A DNA stretch of 49,500 nt from Mycolicibacterium canariasense (lineage in GTDB: Bacteria > Actinomycetota > Actinomycetes > Mycobacteriales > Mycobacteriaceae): assembly GCF_002101555.1 (NCBI RefSeq), contig NZ_LQOL01000097.1:1-49500 (forward strand), read 5' to 3'. Made by a program: the position numbers and the translations under genes. Within the stretch, counting starts at the first letter, position 1. Every line of letters starts with the position of its first letter. The notes beneath the pieces were generated by a model. It was given only the letters and a program-made list of their open reading frames with translations. It was not told the DNA's origin and searched no databases. Shown here in pieces: positions 37,875 to 46,488 of the stretch.

Positions 37875-39140
37875 ATGAGCACTCAGGCGGGTTTACCGAC
37901 GACCGTGGCATGGCGGTTGTTCCAGCTGCTGACCCTGGCTGGCCTGGCCTGGGCCGGCTGGCGGTTGCTCGGTCACGCGCCGTACCGCATCGATATCGAC
38001 GTCTACCGGATGGGTGGGCGGGCATGGTTGGACGGCACCCCGCTGTACGCCGACAGCACCAAGTTCCAGACACAGGCCGGCCTGGACCTGCCCTTCACCT
38101 ACCCGCCGCTGGCCGCGATCGCGTTCGCCCCGTTCGCCTGGCTCACCCTGCCCGCCGCCAGCGCCGCGATCACCGTGACCACGCTGGTGCTGCTGATCGT
38201 GTCGGTGACGATCGTTCTGACCCGGCTGCAGGTCGCGGCCGGCTGGCAGCAGCGCGCCTGGCTGGCCGGGGCGCTGGTCGCGCCCGCCGTCGTGTTCCTG
38301 GAGCCGATCCGGTCCAACTTCGCGTTCGGCCAGATCAACGTGGTGTTGATGACGCTGGTGATCGCCGATTGCGTGCCGAGGCGGACGCCGTGGCCGCGCG
38401 GCCTGCTGCTCGGTCTGGCGATCGCCGTCAAGCTCACCCCGGCGGTGTTCCTGGTGTACTTCGTGCTGCGCCGCGATGTGCGCGCGGTGGTGGTGACGGT
38501 GATATCGGCGGTCACCGCGACCCTGGTGGGCTTCGCGCTGGCGTGGCGGGATTCGTGCGAGTACTGGACCGAGACGCTGCGCGACACCAACCGCATCGGC
38601 ACGGCAACGCTGAACACCAACCAGAACATCTCCGGCACCCTGGCCCGGCTGGGCCTGGGTGAGGAGCAGCGCTTCCTGCCCTGGGCGGTGGCCTGCTGCC
38701 TGGTGCTGGTGTTGACCGGCTGGGCGGTGCACCGGCTGCTGCAGCGCGGCGACGACGCGGCCGACGGTGGCGCGCCGGTGCTCGCGCTGATCTGCGTGGC
38801 CATGTTCGGGCTGGCGGTGTCGCCGGTCTCGTGGTCGCACCACTGGGTGTGGATGTTGCCGACGGTGATCGTCACCGCCGTGGTCGGCTACCGCCGGCGC
38901 CGGCTTTCGCTGTTGCTGGTCAGCGCGGCGGGTCTGGCGCTGATGGTGTGGACGCCGATCACGCTGCTGCCCGAGCACCACGAGACCGCGGCCTCGCTGT
39001 GGCGCAAGCTGGCCGGCGGTTCTTATCTGTGGTGGGCGCTGGCCGTCATCGCCGTGGCCGGCGCAACGGCACCGGCGGCCGGCGAAGTCGGCCGTAGGGC
39101 CGGCAAGGTTGTGGACGCGCCCGCGGCGGCCGCGAGCTGA
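37875..39140 (+). CDS. GT-C alpha-(1->2)-mannosyltransferase of LM/LAM branching (Rv2181-like)
   Basis: 421 residues from ATG 37875 (MSTQAGLPTTVAWRLFQLL), with about ten hydrophobic segments. The first outer loop holds IDIDVYRMGGRAWLDGTPLY, the acidic motif of this GT87/GT-C group, followed by FTYPPLAAIAFAP; NQNISGTLARLGLG and SPVSWSHHWVWMLPT are later conserved blocks. The homologue in M. tuberculosis adds alpha-1,2-mannose branches to the mannan core of LM and LAM using polyprenyl-phosphomannose. The C-terminal GEVGRRAGKVVDAPAAAAS is low complexity. It converges on plsC with 7 bp between stops. Confidence 0.9.
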   Translation: MSTQAGLPTTVAWRLFQLLTLAGLAWAGWRLLGHAPYRIDIDVYRMGGRAWLDGTPLYADSTKFQTQAGLDLPFTYPPLAAIAFAPFAWLTLPAASAAITVTTLVLLIVSVTIVLTRLQVAAGWQQRAWLAGALVAPAVVFLEPIRSNFAFGQINVVLMTLVIADCVPRRTPWPRGLLLGLAIAVKLTPAVFLVYFVLRRDVRAVVVTVISAVTATLVGFALAWRDSCEYWTETLRDTNRIGTATLNTNQNISGTLARLGLGEEQRFLPWAVACCLVLVLTGWAVHRLLQRGDDAADGGAPVLALICVAMFGLAVSPVSWSHHWVWMLPTVIVTAVVGYRRRRLSLLLVSAAGLALMVWTPITLLPEHHETAASLWRKLAGGSYLWWALAVIAVAGATAPAAGEVGRRAGKVVDAPAAAAS

Positions 39141-39147
39141 CCCGGCG

Positions 39148-39849
39148 CTAACCCGCCTTGGCCACCGGAGTGGGGGTCTTGCCCTCTTTGACGTCGGCGG
39201 CGTACAGGTCGACGTACTCCTGACCGGACAGCCGCATCAGTTCGTACATCACCTCGTCGATCACGGCGCGTTCGATGAACCGGTTACCCGCCAGCCCTTC
39301 GAACCGACTGAAGTCCATCGGCTTGCCGAAGCGCACCTCCACCCGGCCGAAATGCCACATCTTGCTGCCCGGCGGGTTGACGACGTTGGTTCCGATCATC
39401 GCGACGGGAATGACCGGGATGCCGCTTTCCAGTGCGATCCGGGCCAAACCGGTCTTGCCCTTGTAGAGCCGGCCGTCCGGCGAGCGGGTGCCCTCCGGGT
39501 ACATCCCGAGCAGCTTGCCTTGCGCGAGGATCCGCTGGGCGGTCTGCAGGGCGGCCTGGGCCGAGTCGGCGTCGGTGCGGTCGATGGGCACCTGGCCGGT
39601 GGACGAGTAGAAGAACTTGGTGAGCTTGCCCTTGATCCCGGTACCGGTGAAGTACTCGGCCTTGGCCAGGAAGGTGATCCGGCGCCGCACCACCAGGGGC
39701 AGGTAGAAGCTGTCGGCGACGGCCAGGTGATTGCTGGCCAGGATGACCGGGCCGGAGTCCGGAACGTATTCCAGCCCTTGAACTTTCGGCCGACCGAGCA
39801 AACGCAGCAGCGGGCCCATCAAGATGTATTTGTAGAACCAGAAAAACAC
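39148..39849 (-). CDS. plsC: 1-acyl-glycerol-3-phosphate acyltransferase (PlsC family, Rv2182c-like)
   Basis: 233 residues from GTG 39849, preceded by GGGAGG at good spacing, giving MFFWFYKYILMGPLLRLLG as in relatives. Motifs: NHLAVADSFYLP (the usual His-x4-Asp), GQVPIDRTDADSAQAAL, and the substrate-binding YPEGTRSPDGRLYKGKTGLA, then PVAMIGTNVVNPPG. It acylates lysophosphatidic acid to phosphatidic acid in phospholipid synthesis. A 14-residue longer start (39891) adds a non-homologous Cys/Arg segment. Upstream is a 187-bp gap that contains a 31-bp tandem repeat. Confidence 0.94.
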   Translation of the reverse strand: MFFWFYKYILMGPLLRLLGRPKVQGLEYVPDSGPVILASNHLAVADSFYLPLVVRRRITFLAKAEYFTGTGIKGKLTKFFYSSTGQVPIDRTDADSAQAALQTAQRILAQGKLLGMYPEGTRSPDGRLYKGKTGLARIALESGIPVIPVAMIGTNVVNPPGSKMWHFGRVEVRFGKPMDFSRFEGLAGNRFIERAVIDEVMYELMRLSGQEYVDLYAADVKEGKTPTPVAKAG

Positions 39850-39933
39850 GTTGCCTCCCGCGCCGCACGCCCTGAGGGCGTTCCGCGACAACTTTACCCA
39901 CGCATTGTTACGACGACCACATGGCCGCCTTAC

Positions 39934-40021
39934 CGGGGCGAGCGTAGCGACGGGAAATCAAGCCCGGGGCGAGCGTAGCGACGGGAAATCAAGCCCGGGG
40001 CGAGCGTAGCGACGGGAAATC
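39934..40021. repeat. 31-bp tandem array containing the GAGCGTAGCGAC core
   Basis: Units start at 39934, 39965 and 39996; two are complete and the third is 26 bp. Each contains GGGGCGAGCGTAGCGACGGG followed by AAATCAAGCC. The period, 31 bp, equals that of the mraY array, but the sequence is unrelated to that array and instead shares its GAGCGYAGCGAC core with the murF and aroG copies. It lies 16 bp after the stop of the gene at 40037 and before plsC. Confidence 0.95.
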
Positions 40022-40036
40022 AGCCCAGCGCGCCGA

Positions 40037-40453
40037 TCAGTCCTCGACGTCGACCCGGATGGGTTCGTAGCGGCCGGGCGCCTTGGGTGGCTGCTCACCG
40101 TCGGCGGGTGGCGGCGGGGTGGAATCAGCCGGCGGGGTAGGCGGCCCCCCAGACCCCGGGTCGCCGACCATCGCGCGCACGATGGCCAGCAGCGCGACGC
40201 TGTGCTCGGCGATGACCGACAGCAGCGGATGCTGTTCGCCGGCCACCAGGGCGGCCAGCGCGCACACCGGGCACCAGACCTGCTGACACCGGCCCTCACC
40301 GGCGCCGGCGGCTGCGGCCCGGGCGGCGACCAACCGCACCGCGGGGTCGAGCCGGTCCAGGATGGCCTGTGCCAACTGCCGCAGTTCGGGGCTCACGTCC
40401 GCATGCCGCCGGGCAGCGTCGGGATCTGGGCCTTGCCCTGTCACTCCGGCCAT
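40037..40453 (-). CDS. Conserved hypothetical protein with CPVC motif (Rv2183c-like)
   Basis: 138 residues from ATG 40453, preceded by AAAGG; alternatively GTG 40444, which would form a GTGA overlap with the ATPase gene. The N-terminal half is helical (LRQLAQAILDRLDPAVRLVA). A CQQVWCPVC cluster follows with a nearby helix ALAALVAGEQHPLLSVIAEH, then a Pro-rich tail ending PIRVDVED. The three cysteines could bind zinc or an iron-sulfur cluster, or be redox active. Co-transcription with the ArsA-like ATPase suggests a helper role. No known family is recognised. Confidence 0.82.
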   Translation of the reverse strand: MAGVTGQGPDPDAARRHADVSPELRQLAQAILDRLDPAVRLVAARAAAAGAGEGRCQQVWCPVCALAALVAGEQHPLLSVIAEHSVALLAIVRAMVGDPGSGGPPTPPADSTPPPPADGEQPPKAPGRYEPIRVDVED

Positions 40454-41679
40454 ACCTTTCGATCGGGGCGGAATCGCACCGTGAGTTCGGTACCCCGCAG
40501 CTGCGCGTCCGTCACGATGCAGCGCCGCAGTATCGACGCCAACCGGACTCGGCGGCGCATCCCGCCGGAGCCGATGATCAAATCGTCGTCGACCCGGCCC
40601 AGTGTCAACGAGCCGGGGTCCACCTGCGGCAACTGTATCCGCAACCGGTAGACGGCTTCGAGCCCCGTTCCCGATTCGCGGTCCACCACCGGTTTGAGCG
40701 GGCCGGGCGGGGGTGACCCGTCGCGGCGGCGGGACTGGGCGAGCAGTTCGGCCAGCGCCTTGGGCCCGATGGGTTCGCCGGCCAGGTGCGGCACGAGTAC
40801 CAGCTGCACATCGCCGATCGCGGCGTCCAGCTGGTCGAGCACGGTGCGCTGTTCGGCGATCCGCTCGGTGTACCAGTCGAACGCCGGGTGGTCCGGCAGA
40901 TTGGTGTACTCGTACGAATCGTCTTGGACGAGCACCTGGTTGACCAATAATTCGGCCACCCGCACCCCCATCAGCGTCAGCGAGCCGATGGTGCGGATCG
41001 CCTCGGCGGCCACCACCCGCTCCGGGGTGAGCACCAGGTGGGCGCTGACCCGCTCGGCGTCGGCGAGCAGCGCCGACAGCGCTTCGGTACCGTCGGCGAT
41101 CCGTTCCACCAGCGCGACCAGCGCCGCCGACGCGGCATCGCCGCCGCGCAGCGACAGCCGACGGTGCCGGGGCCAGATCCGCTCCAGGTACAGCCCGAAC
41201 GTCGCAGGCAGGGTGAGCATGCGCAACGCGTCGGCGGTGGATGCACAGTCGACCACCACGTGATCCCAGTGGCCGGAGTCGGCCAGCTCCCCCACCTCGT
41301 GCAGGCCGAGCACCTCCTGAATGCCGGGCATGGCCGAAAGTTCCTCCGGGGCAACGTCACCCAGATCCGACTCCGGGAAACGCTCGGCCAGCGGCCCGGC
41401 CACGTCGCGCCAGCGGTCCTCCAGCACGGCCAGTGTGTCCAGCGCCAGCGCGTCCAGGAAGCCGGTGTCGACATCGGCCAGCACCCGGGTCGGCGCCCTG
41501 GTGCCGGTCGGCGCGACCGGCACCCCGAGCACATCCCCGGTGGAATGCGCCTGGTCGGTCGACACGATCAGCACCCGCTGACCGCTGCGCGCCTCGCGCA
41601 CCGCGGTGGCGGTCGCCAACGTCGACTTGCCTACCCCGCCCTTACCGACGAACAAGCTGATGCGGGCGGGTGCGGACAC
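40441..41679 (-). CDS. ArsA/GET3-like P-loop ATPase (Rv2184c-like)
   Basis: 412 residues from GTG 41679. The deviant Walker A motif is GKGGVGKST at residues 12-20, followed by Switch I-like VSTDQAHSTGDVLGV and Walker B-like HVVVDCASTADALRML. The C-terminal part (about 325-412) adds a beta-rich domain (RLRIQLPQVDPGSLTLGRVD) resembling the alpha-crystallin-like extension seen in some bacterial ArsA homologues. There is a single ATPase half, as in GET3. No arsenite-binding Cys triad was seen, so arsenic export is unlikely. Partners in the operon are two SRPBCC proteins and a CPVC protein. Function is not established. Confidence 0.9.
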   Translation of the reverse strand: MSAPARISLFVGKGGVGKSTLATATAVREARSGQRVLIVSTDQAHSTGDVLGVPVAPTGTRAPTRVLADVDTGFLDALALDTLAVLEDRWRDVAGPLAERFPESDLGDVAPEELSAMPGIQEVLGLHEVGELADSGHWDHVVVDCASTADALRMLTLPATFGLYLERIWPRHRRLSLRGGDAASAALVALVERIADGTEALSALLADAERVSAHLVLTPERVVAAEAIRTIGSLTLMGVRVAELLVNQVLVQDDSYEYTNLPDHPAFDWYTERIAEQRTVLDQLDAAIGDVQLVLVPHLAGEPIGPKALAELLAQSRRRDGSPPPGPLKPVVDRESGTGLEAVYRLRIQLPQVDPGSLTLGRVDDDLIIGSGGMRRRVRLASILRRCIVTDAQLRGTELTVRFRPDRKVWPE

Positions 41680-41690
41680 TTGCTCGCCAT

Positions 41691-42134
41691 TCAGCTCACA
41701 CCCACCTCGACTCGCTTCTTGAGGTCCTTGAGCGCGGTGTCGGTGAGTCGGCGTTCTGCCTTGCGCTTGAGCAGGCCGATCATCGGGATGAGCAGGTCGA
41801 CGGACAGTTCGTAGGTGACGTCCGTTCCAGAACCCTTGGGCGACAATCGATATGCGCCCTCCAGACTGCGCAGCAGCGAACTCGACACCAGGGTCCAGGT
41901 CACCGATTTACGGTCGGCCGGCCACTGGTAGGCAAACACCATGGTGTCCTTGAGCACGGCCGCGTCCAGCACCAGCCGCGCCGTCTTGGGATTGCCTGCG
42001 GCGTCGGCTTCGAGCACCTCGGCTTCGGTGTACTCGGCCACCCATTCCGGATACGAGCCGATGTCGGCGATCACGTCCATCACCGTCGAGGGATCGGCAT
42101 CGATATAGATCGTCTGCGCCGTCTTCTCCGCCAC
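41691..42134 (-). CDS. SRPBCC (START-like) lipid-binding family protein (Rv2185c-like)
   Basis: 147 residues from GTG 42134 (MAEKTAQTIYIDADPSTVMD). Typical coenzyme Q-binding/polyketide cyclase-like fold: an N-terminal strand, IADIGSYPEWV, central beta strands KTARLVLDAAVLKDTMVF, SLEGAYRLSPKGSGTDVTYE and a long C-terminal helix ERRLTDTALKDLKKRVE. Such proteins hold a hydrophobic ligand in a deep cavity. It is 11 bp upstream of the ATPase gene and 41 bp downstream of a second SRPBCC gene. Two different START-like proteins beside an ArsA ATPase suggest a lipid or prenyl handling unit; this is inference. Confidence 0.9.
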   Translation of the reverse strand: MAEKTAQTIYIDADPSTVMDVIADIGSYPEWVAEYTEAEVLEADAAGNPKTARLVLDAAVLKDTMVFAYQWPADRKSVTWTLVSSSLLRSLEGAYRLSPKGSGTDVTYELSVDLLIPMIGLLKRKAERRLTDTALKDLKKRVEVGVS

Positions 42135-42175
42135 GCCCAGAAATGTACCCGCACCGCCGAACGCCCTGCTCGCTA

Positions 42176-42565
42176 TCAGGACAGCCGCGACACCCCGACC
42201 GGCCGGCGCTGCTCCAGGCGGGTCTTGACCTCGAAGGCCATCCGCTTGCCCGCCACCCGTCGGGTGTGGTTCAGCTTGGCCAGGTTCAGCCGGGCCAGGT
42301 CGTGCGCGCTGGCGCCGGCCGGCTCGGCATGCAGGAAATAGTGCAGGATGACCCCGTCCATCATGGCCTCCAGCCACACCTCCATGGTTCCGGTCAGCGC
42401 GCCGGCGACGGTCCAGCGCACCCCGGCCGGGCCGCGGTCCTCGACGACGTCCAGGCGCAGATCCGGCCACCACCGCCGCCAGCTCGCCGGGTCGCTCACC
42501 GCGCGACCGACTTCGGCAGGATCCGCGCATACGAAGGTCTCGTCCGAGATCTGCACGCTGTTCAT
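42176..42565 (-). CDS. Second SRPBCC-like protein (Rv2186c-like)
   Basis: 129 residues from ATG 42565 (an ATG four codons upstream, 42577, is possible). The pattern is SRPBCC-like: VCADPAEVGRAVSDPASWRRWW, VVEDRGPAGVRWTVAG, GTMEVWLEAMMDGVILHYFLH and a C-terminal helix HDLARLNLAKLNHTRRVAGK. It heads the five-gene minus-strand set through the ATPase and CPVC genes to plsC. Ligand and role are unknown. Confidence 0.85.
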   Translation of the reverse strand: MNSVQISDETFVCADPAEVGRAVSDPASWRRWWPDLRLDVVEDRGPAGVRWTVAGALTGTMEVWLEAMMDGVILHYFLHAEPAGASAHDLARLNLAKLNHTRRVAGKRMAFEVKTRLEQRRPVGVSRLS

Positions 42566-42612
42566 GGCTGTCAGCATCACACACGTGGTACCGCCGGTCC
42601 GAGGCGGGCGAC

Positions 42613-42618
42613 TAGGCT
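42613..42618 (+). promoter_or_regulatory. Possible -10 element of fadD15
   Basis: TAGGCT, the same hexamer as before the mannosyltransferase gene, lies 54 bp upstream of GTG 42673. It would give a leader of about 48 nt that contains the GAGGGG ribosome binding site. No clear -35. Confidence 0.35.
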
Positions 42619-42672
42619 GACCGGCGGATGCCGCAAGACATCCGTCACCAGCATTGACGAGGGGCCAGAATC

Positions 42673-44472
42673 GTGCGTGAGTACAGCGTTGCCGCAACGT
42701 TCCAGATCGGTGAGTCCGACACCGCCGTCGACGCCGTATACGCGCACGAGCGCCAGGATCCCGGCCACGTCATCTTCCAGCGCCAGGTCGACGGCCGCTG
42801 GACCGATGTCACCTGCGCCCAGGCCGCCGAGCAGATCCGTTCCACGGCTCTGGGTTTGATCGCCGAGGGCGTCCAGCCCGGCGATCGGGTGGCCATCCTT
42901 TCGGCGACCCGCTACGAGTGGCCCATCATCGACTTCGCCATCCTGTCGACCGGCGCGGTGACCGTGCCGATCTACGAGACCAGCTCGGCCGAGCAGATCC
43001 GGCACGTGCTGGCCGATTCGTCGGCCGTGCTGGTGATCGCCGAAACCGATGCGCACGCCGACCGGGTGGAACAGCTGCGCGAGCAGGTGCCCCACGTGCG
43101 CAAGGTGCTGCGCATCGACGGAACCGGTCCGGCGGCGCTGGCGGCGCTGGCCGAGGCGGGCAAGGGTGTGGACGCCGCCGAGCTGGATGCCCGGCGCGCG
43201 GGTATCCGGTCCGCGGACCCGGCCACCCTCATCTACACGTCGGGCACCACCGGGCTGCCCAAGGGCTGCCAGCTGACGCACGCCAACCTGCTCTCGGAGA
43301 TCCACGGCGCCAAGGCCAGCTTCCCCGATCTGTTGGTCAAGGGTGAGCGGCTGCTGGTCTTCCTGCCCCTGGCCCACGTGCTGGCCCGGGCGCTGACCGT
43401 CGCCGCCTTCACCAACAAGGTGACGCTCGGCTTCACCAGTGACATCAAGAATCTGGTCCCGACCTTCGGGGTGTTCAAGCCGACGCTGGTGGTGTCGGTG
43501 CCGCGGGTGTTCGAGAAGGTGTACAACACCGCCGAGCAGAACGCCCGCGACGGCGGCAAGGGCAAGATCTTCGAGCTGGCCGCCGATACCGCGATCGAAT
43601 ACAGCAAGGCCCTCGACGGCCCCGGCGGGCCGGGCCTGGTGCTCAAGGTCAAGCACGCGGTGTTCGACCGGTTGGTCTACGGCAAGCTGCGTGCCGCGCT
43701 CGGCGGTGCCTGCCACGCCGCGATTTCCGGCGGCGCCCCGCTGGGCGCCCGCCTCGGCCACTTCTACCGCGGCGTCGGCCTGACCATCTACGAGGGCTAC
43801 GGCCTCACCGAGACCAGCGCGGCCATCACCGCCAACCAGGTCGGCGCCCTCAAGGTCGGTTCGGTCGGAAAGTTGTTGCCGGGCAACAGCATGCGCCTCG
43901 GTGACGACAACGAATTGCTGGTCAAGGGCGGCGTGGTGTTCGGTGGCTACTGGCGCAACGAGGAGGCGACCAAGGAAGCCTTCACCGACGGCTGGTTCCA
44001 CACCGGCGATCTCGGCGCCATCGACGACGACGGGTTCCTGACCATCATCGGGCGCAAAAAGGAGATCATCGTCACCGCCGGCGGCAAGAACGTCGCCCCG
44101 GCCGTGCTGGAGGACCGCCTGCGGGCGCATCCGCTGATCAGCCAGGCGATGTGCGTCGGCGACCAGCAGCCCTTTATCGCCGCCCTGATCACCATCGACC
44201 CGGAGGCTTTCCCCGGCTGGAAGCAGCGCAACAGCAAGGACGCCAACGCCACGGTGGCCGACCTGGCCACCGACCCGGATCTGCTCGCCGAGGTCGAACT
44301 GGCGGTCAAGGACGCCAATCAGGTGGTGTCGAAGGCCGAGGCGATCCGCAAGTTCCGGATCCTGCCGGTCGATTTCACCGAGGACACCGGTGAGCTGACC
44401 CCGACGCTGAAGGTGAAGCGCAAGGTGGTGGCGCAGAAGTTCGCCGCCGATATCGACGCGCTGTACGCCTAG
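42673..44472 (+). CDS. fadD15: Long-chain fatty acid--CoA ligase FadD15
   Basis: 599 residues from GTG 42673 with GAGGGG upstream. ANL superfamily motifs: A3 phosphate loop LIYTSGTTGLPKG, LPLAHVLARA, A5 YEGYGLTETSAA, A7-A8 FHTGDLGAIDDDGFLTIIGRKKEIIVTAGGKN region (split here by motif) and the C-terminal lysine in LTPTLKVKRKVV. It activates long-chain fatty acids to acyl-CoA through an acyl-adenylate. The family member here groups with FadD15, a non-polyketide-linked FACL. It converges on pimB' and shares the tetranucleotide CTAG as stop. Confidence 0.95.
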   Translation: MREYSVAATFQIGESDTAVDAVYAHERQDPGHVIFQRQVDGRWTDVTCAQAAEQIRSTALGLIAEGVQPGDRVAILSATRYEWPIIDFAILSTGAVTVPIYETSSAEQIRHVLADSSAVLVIAETDAHADRVEQLREQVPHVRKVLRIDGTGPAALAALAEAGKGVDAAELDARRAGIRSADPATLIYTSGTTGLPKGCQLTHANLLSEIHGAKASFPDLLVKGERLLVFLPLAHVLARALTVAAFTNKVTLGFTSDIKNLVPTFGVFKPTLVVSVPRVFEKVYNTAEQNARDGGKGKIFELAADTAIEYSKALDGPGGPGLVLKVKHAVFDRLVYGKLRAALGGACHAAISGGAPLGARLGHFYRGVGLTIYEGYGLTETSAAITANQVGALKVGSVGKLLPGNSMRLGDDNELLVKGGVVFGGYWRNEEATKEAFTDGWFHTGDLGAIDDDGFLTIIGRKKEIIVTAGGKNVAPAVLEDRLRAHPLISQAMCVGDQQPFIAALITIDPEAFPGWKQRNSKDANATVADLATDPDLLAEVELAVKDANQVVSKAEAIRKFRILPVDFTEDTGELTPTLKVKRKVVAQKFAADIDALYA

Positions 44473-45623
44473 TCCCGCTCGGCGCCGCCGAGCAGCCGGT
44501 GCAGCCGCGCCCCCTGCGCGCTCCACTGCCAGTTCTGCACGGTCCACTGCCGGCCGGCCGCGCCCATCGCCGCGGCCGCGTCCGGGTCGGCCAACACACC
44601 GCTGACCGCGGCAGCGATCGCGTCGACGTCGGTGCCGTCGACGACGACGCCGGTCTCCCCGTCACGCACGGTTTCGGGCGCGCCGCCGGAGCGGCCGGCC
44701 ACCACCGGCACACCGCACGCCGACGCCTCCAGGAACACGATGCCCAGCCCCTCGACGTCCAGGCCGGCGCCCCTGGTGCGGCACGGCATGGCGAAGACGT
44801 CGCCCATCGCGTGGTAGGCGGGCAGCTCGTCACCCGGCACGCCGCCGGTGAACACCACGTGCTCGGCCACCCCGGCCTGGTGGGCCAGCTTGTGCAACGT
44901 GTCGCGGTAGGGTCCGCCGCCGACCACCACGAGGGCGGTGCCCGGCACCGCGTCGCGGATGGCGGGCAGCGCGCGGATCAACATGTCCTGGCCCTTACGC
45001 GGTACCAGCCGCGACAGGCACACCACCACCGGCCGCTCCCCCAGCCCGTGCCGGGTTCGCAGCGCGGCGCGCGCGGCCGGGTCGGGGGTGAATCGGTCCA
45101 CGTCGACCCCGGGCGACAGCCGTTCCAGGCGGGCCCGCGGCCCGAACGCCGAGGCGAACCGGCCGCGGGTGTAGCTGCTGACGTAGGTGACGATGTCGGT
45201 CTCGTTGCCGATGCGCCGCAAGGCGTTTCGGGCCAGCGGCAGCATCGACCAGCCCACCTCGTGGCCGTGCGTGCTGGCCATCACCCGCGATGCGCCCGCG
45301 GCCCTGGCCAGCGGGGCCAGCAGTGCCAGCGGGGCCGCCGCGCCGAACCAGACGGTTTCGGCGCCGTGTTCGGCGATCAGCGCACGCATCCGGGTGGCCA
45401 CGCCGGGCTCGGGCAGCATCAGGGTGGTCGGATGGCGCACCACCCGGTAGCCGGCGGCCGCGGCATTCTCGTCGTAGGCCGCGCACTCCTTCCATTTCGG
45501 CGCGTAGACGGTCAGCTCATGGCCACCGGTTGCCAGCAGCTGACCGACGAAGGCCTCCAGGTAGGACTGGATACCGCCGCGGCGCGGCGGAAAGTCGTTG
45601 GTTACCAGCAGCACCCGGGTCAT
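44469..45623 (-). CDS. pimB: Phosphatidylinositol mannoside mannosyltransferase PimB'
   Basis: 384 residues from ATG 45623 (MTRVLLVTNDFPPRRGGIQS). GT4, GT-B fold: acceptor-side GGIQSYLEAFV, STHGHEVGWSML, SPGVDVDRFTPD, hinge CLSRLVPRKGQDMLIRALP, then donor-binding VVGGGPYRD and the EX7E segment EGLGIVFLEASACGVPVVAG. PimB' adds the second mannose, alpha-1,6, to PIM1 using GDP-mannose on the cytoplasmic face. Length matches the 385 of M. tuberculosis. The longer frame upstream is antisense noise within the lipoprotein gene. Confidence 0.95.
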   Translation of the reverse strand: MTRVLLVTNDFPPRRGGIQSYLEAFVGQLLATGGHELTVYAPKWKECAAYDENAAAAGYRVVRHPTTLMLPEPGVATRMRALIAEHGAETVWFGAAAPLALLAPLARAAGASRVMASTHGHEVGWSMLPLARNALRRIGNETDIVTYVSSYTRGRFASAFGPRARLERLSPGVDVDRFTPDPAARAALRTRHGLGERPVVVCLSRLVPRKGQDMLIRALPAIRDAVPGTALVVVGGGPYRDTLHKLAHQAGVAEHVVFTGGVPGDELPAYHAMGDVFAMPCRTRGAGLDVEGLGIVFLEASACGVPVVAGRSGGAPETVRDGETGVVVDGTDVDAIAAAVSGVLADPDAAAAMGAAGRQWTVQNWQWSAQGARLHRLLGGAERD

Positions 45624-45633
45624 CGCGCCAAGG

Positions 45634-46488
45634 TTATCCGCCCATCCAGTCCCGCCAGCCGGCCAGTACCTGGTCCAGGTCGGCGCCCAGGGTGTCCCGG
45701 ACCGCGTCCGCCACATCGGGGTGTCCGGGCTCGCTGGCGCGCACATACAGTCGTTTGAGCGTCGCGGGCCCGTAGCGGGCGGCGATGTAGCGGCTGAACC
45801 ACCAGGCCCGGTCGTAGGCGGCCGAGCGCTGCTCCCCCACACTGTCCAGGTCGGCGTCGGTGGGCAGCCGCGCCAGCGCCGCCGCGGCGGCGGGACCGGG
45901 CAGCGGTGCCGGCGGTCTGCCCACGAAGTCGGCCACCCCCTCGGCCAGCCAGCGCGGCGCATCGGCGGCGGTCTGCGCCCGCGCCGCGTAGTGAAACAGT
46001 TCGTGGCGCACCACGATTCGTAGTGAACCCGGGCTCATGGCGGCCGCCCCCGGCGCGAACACGATGCCGTCGGCGGTGGTGGCGGCCGCGATATCGGGAC
46101 CGTCGAAACCCAGCACGCGGAACTGCTCGTCGGTCTCGGTGGCGACCACGACGATATCCCGGGGCCAGTCCGGTCCCCAGAACGCGGTGACGGCGGCCGT
46201 GGCCTCGCCGAGCTCGGCGGCGATCCGGTCCAGCAGCGGTTGGGTGCGCGCCCCGCCGAGGCCGCGCAGGTGTGCGGTGCGGCCGTCCGGCAGGGACAGC
46301 GAGCGTGTCTGCGCCGATTCGGCCGGGGCGGACGTCGACGACGCCGCGGGTGTCGGCGCGACACCGGGTTGCTGGCAGCCGGCCAGCAGTGCCGTCGCGA
46401 TCAGGGTCAGCGCGACCCGCGCGAGATCAGTAACGGCGGACGTTGTAGATGGGCGCGTTGTTGACGGGCGCGATCCGCACCGGCACAC
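45634..46488 (-). CDS. Lipoprotein with HExxH zinc peptidase motif (Rv2189c-like)
   Basis: 284 residues if started at ATG 46488. Signal peptide hydrophobic core VALTLIATALLAG with lipobox LLAGC (Cys38), then a Pro/Ala/Ser linker. The mature domain has VVRHELFHYAARAQ (His162, Glu163, His166) and WLAEGVADFVG with Glu183 as probable third zinc ligand, the gluzincin pattern of peptidase family MA. It is probably an extracytoplasmic zinc metallopeptidase. The only usual start codon upstream of the signal peptide makes the gene overlap the NlpC/P60 gene by 62 bp; a rarer start nearer to residue 20 is possible. Substrate unknown. Confidence 0.85.
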   Translation of the reverse strand: MCRCGSRPSTTRPSTTSAVTDLARVALTLIATALLAGCQQPGVAPTPAASSTSAPAESAQTRSLSLPDGRTAHLRGLGGARTQPLLDRIAAELGEATAAVTAFWGPDWPRDIVVVATETDEQFRVLGFDGPDIAAATTADGIVFAPGAAAMSPGSLRIVVRHELFHYAARAQTAADAPRWLAEGVADFVGRPPAPLPGPAAAAALARLPTDADLDSVGEQRSAAYDRAWWFSRYIAARYGPATLKRLYVRASEPGHPDVADAVRDTLGADLDQVLAGWRDWMGG

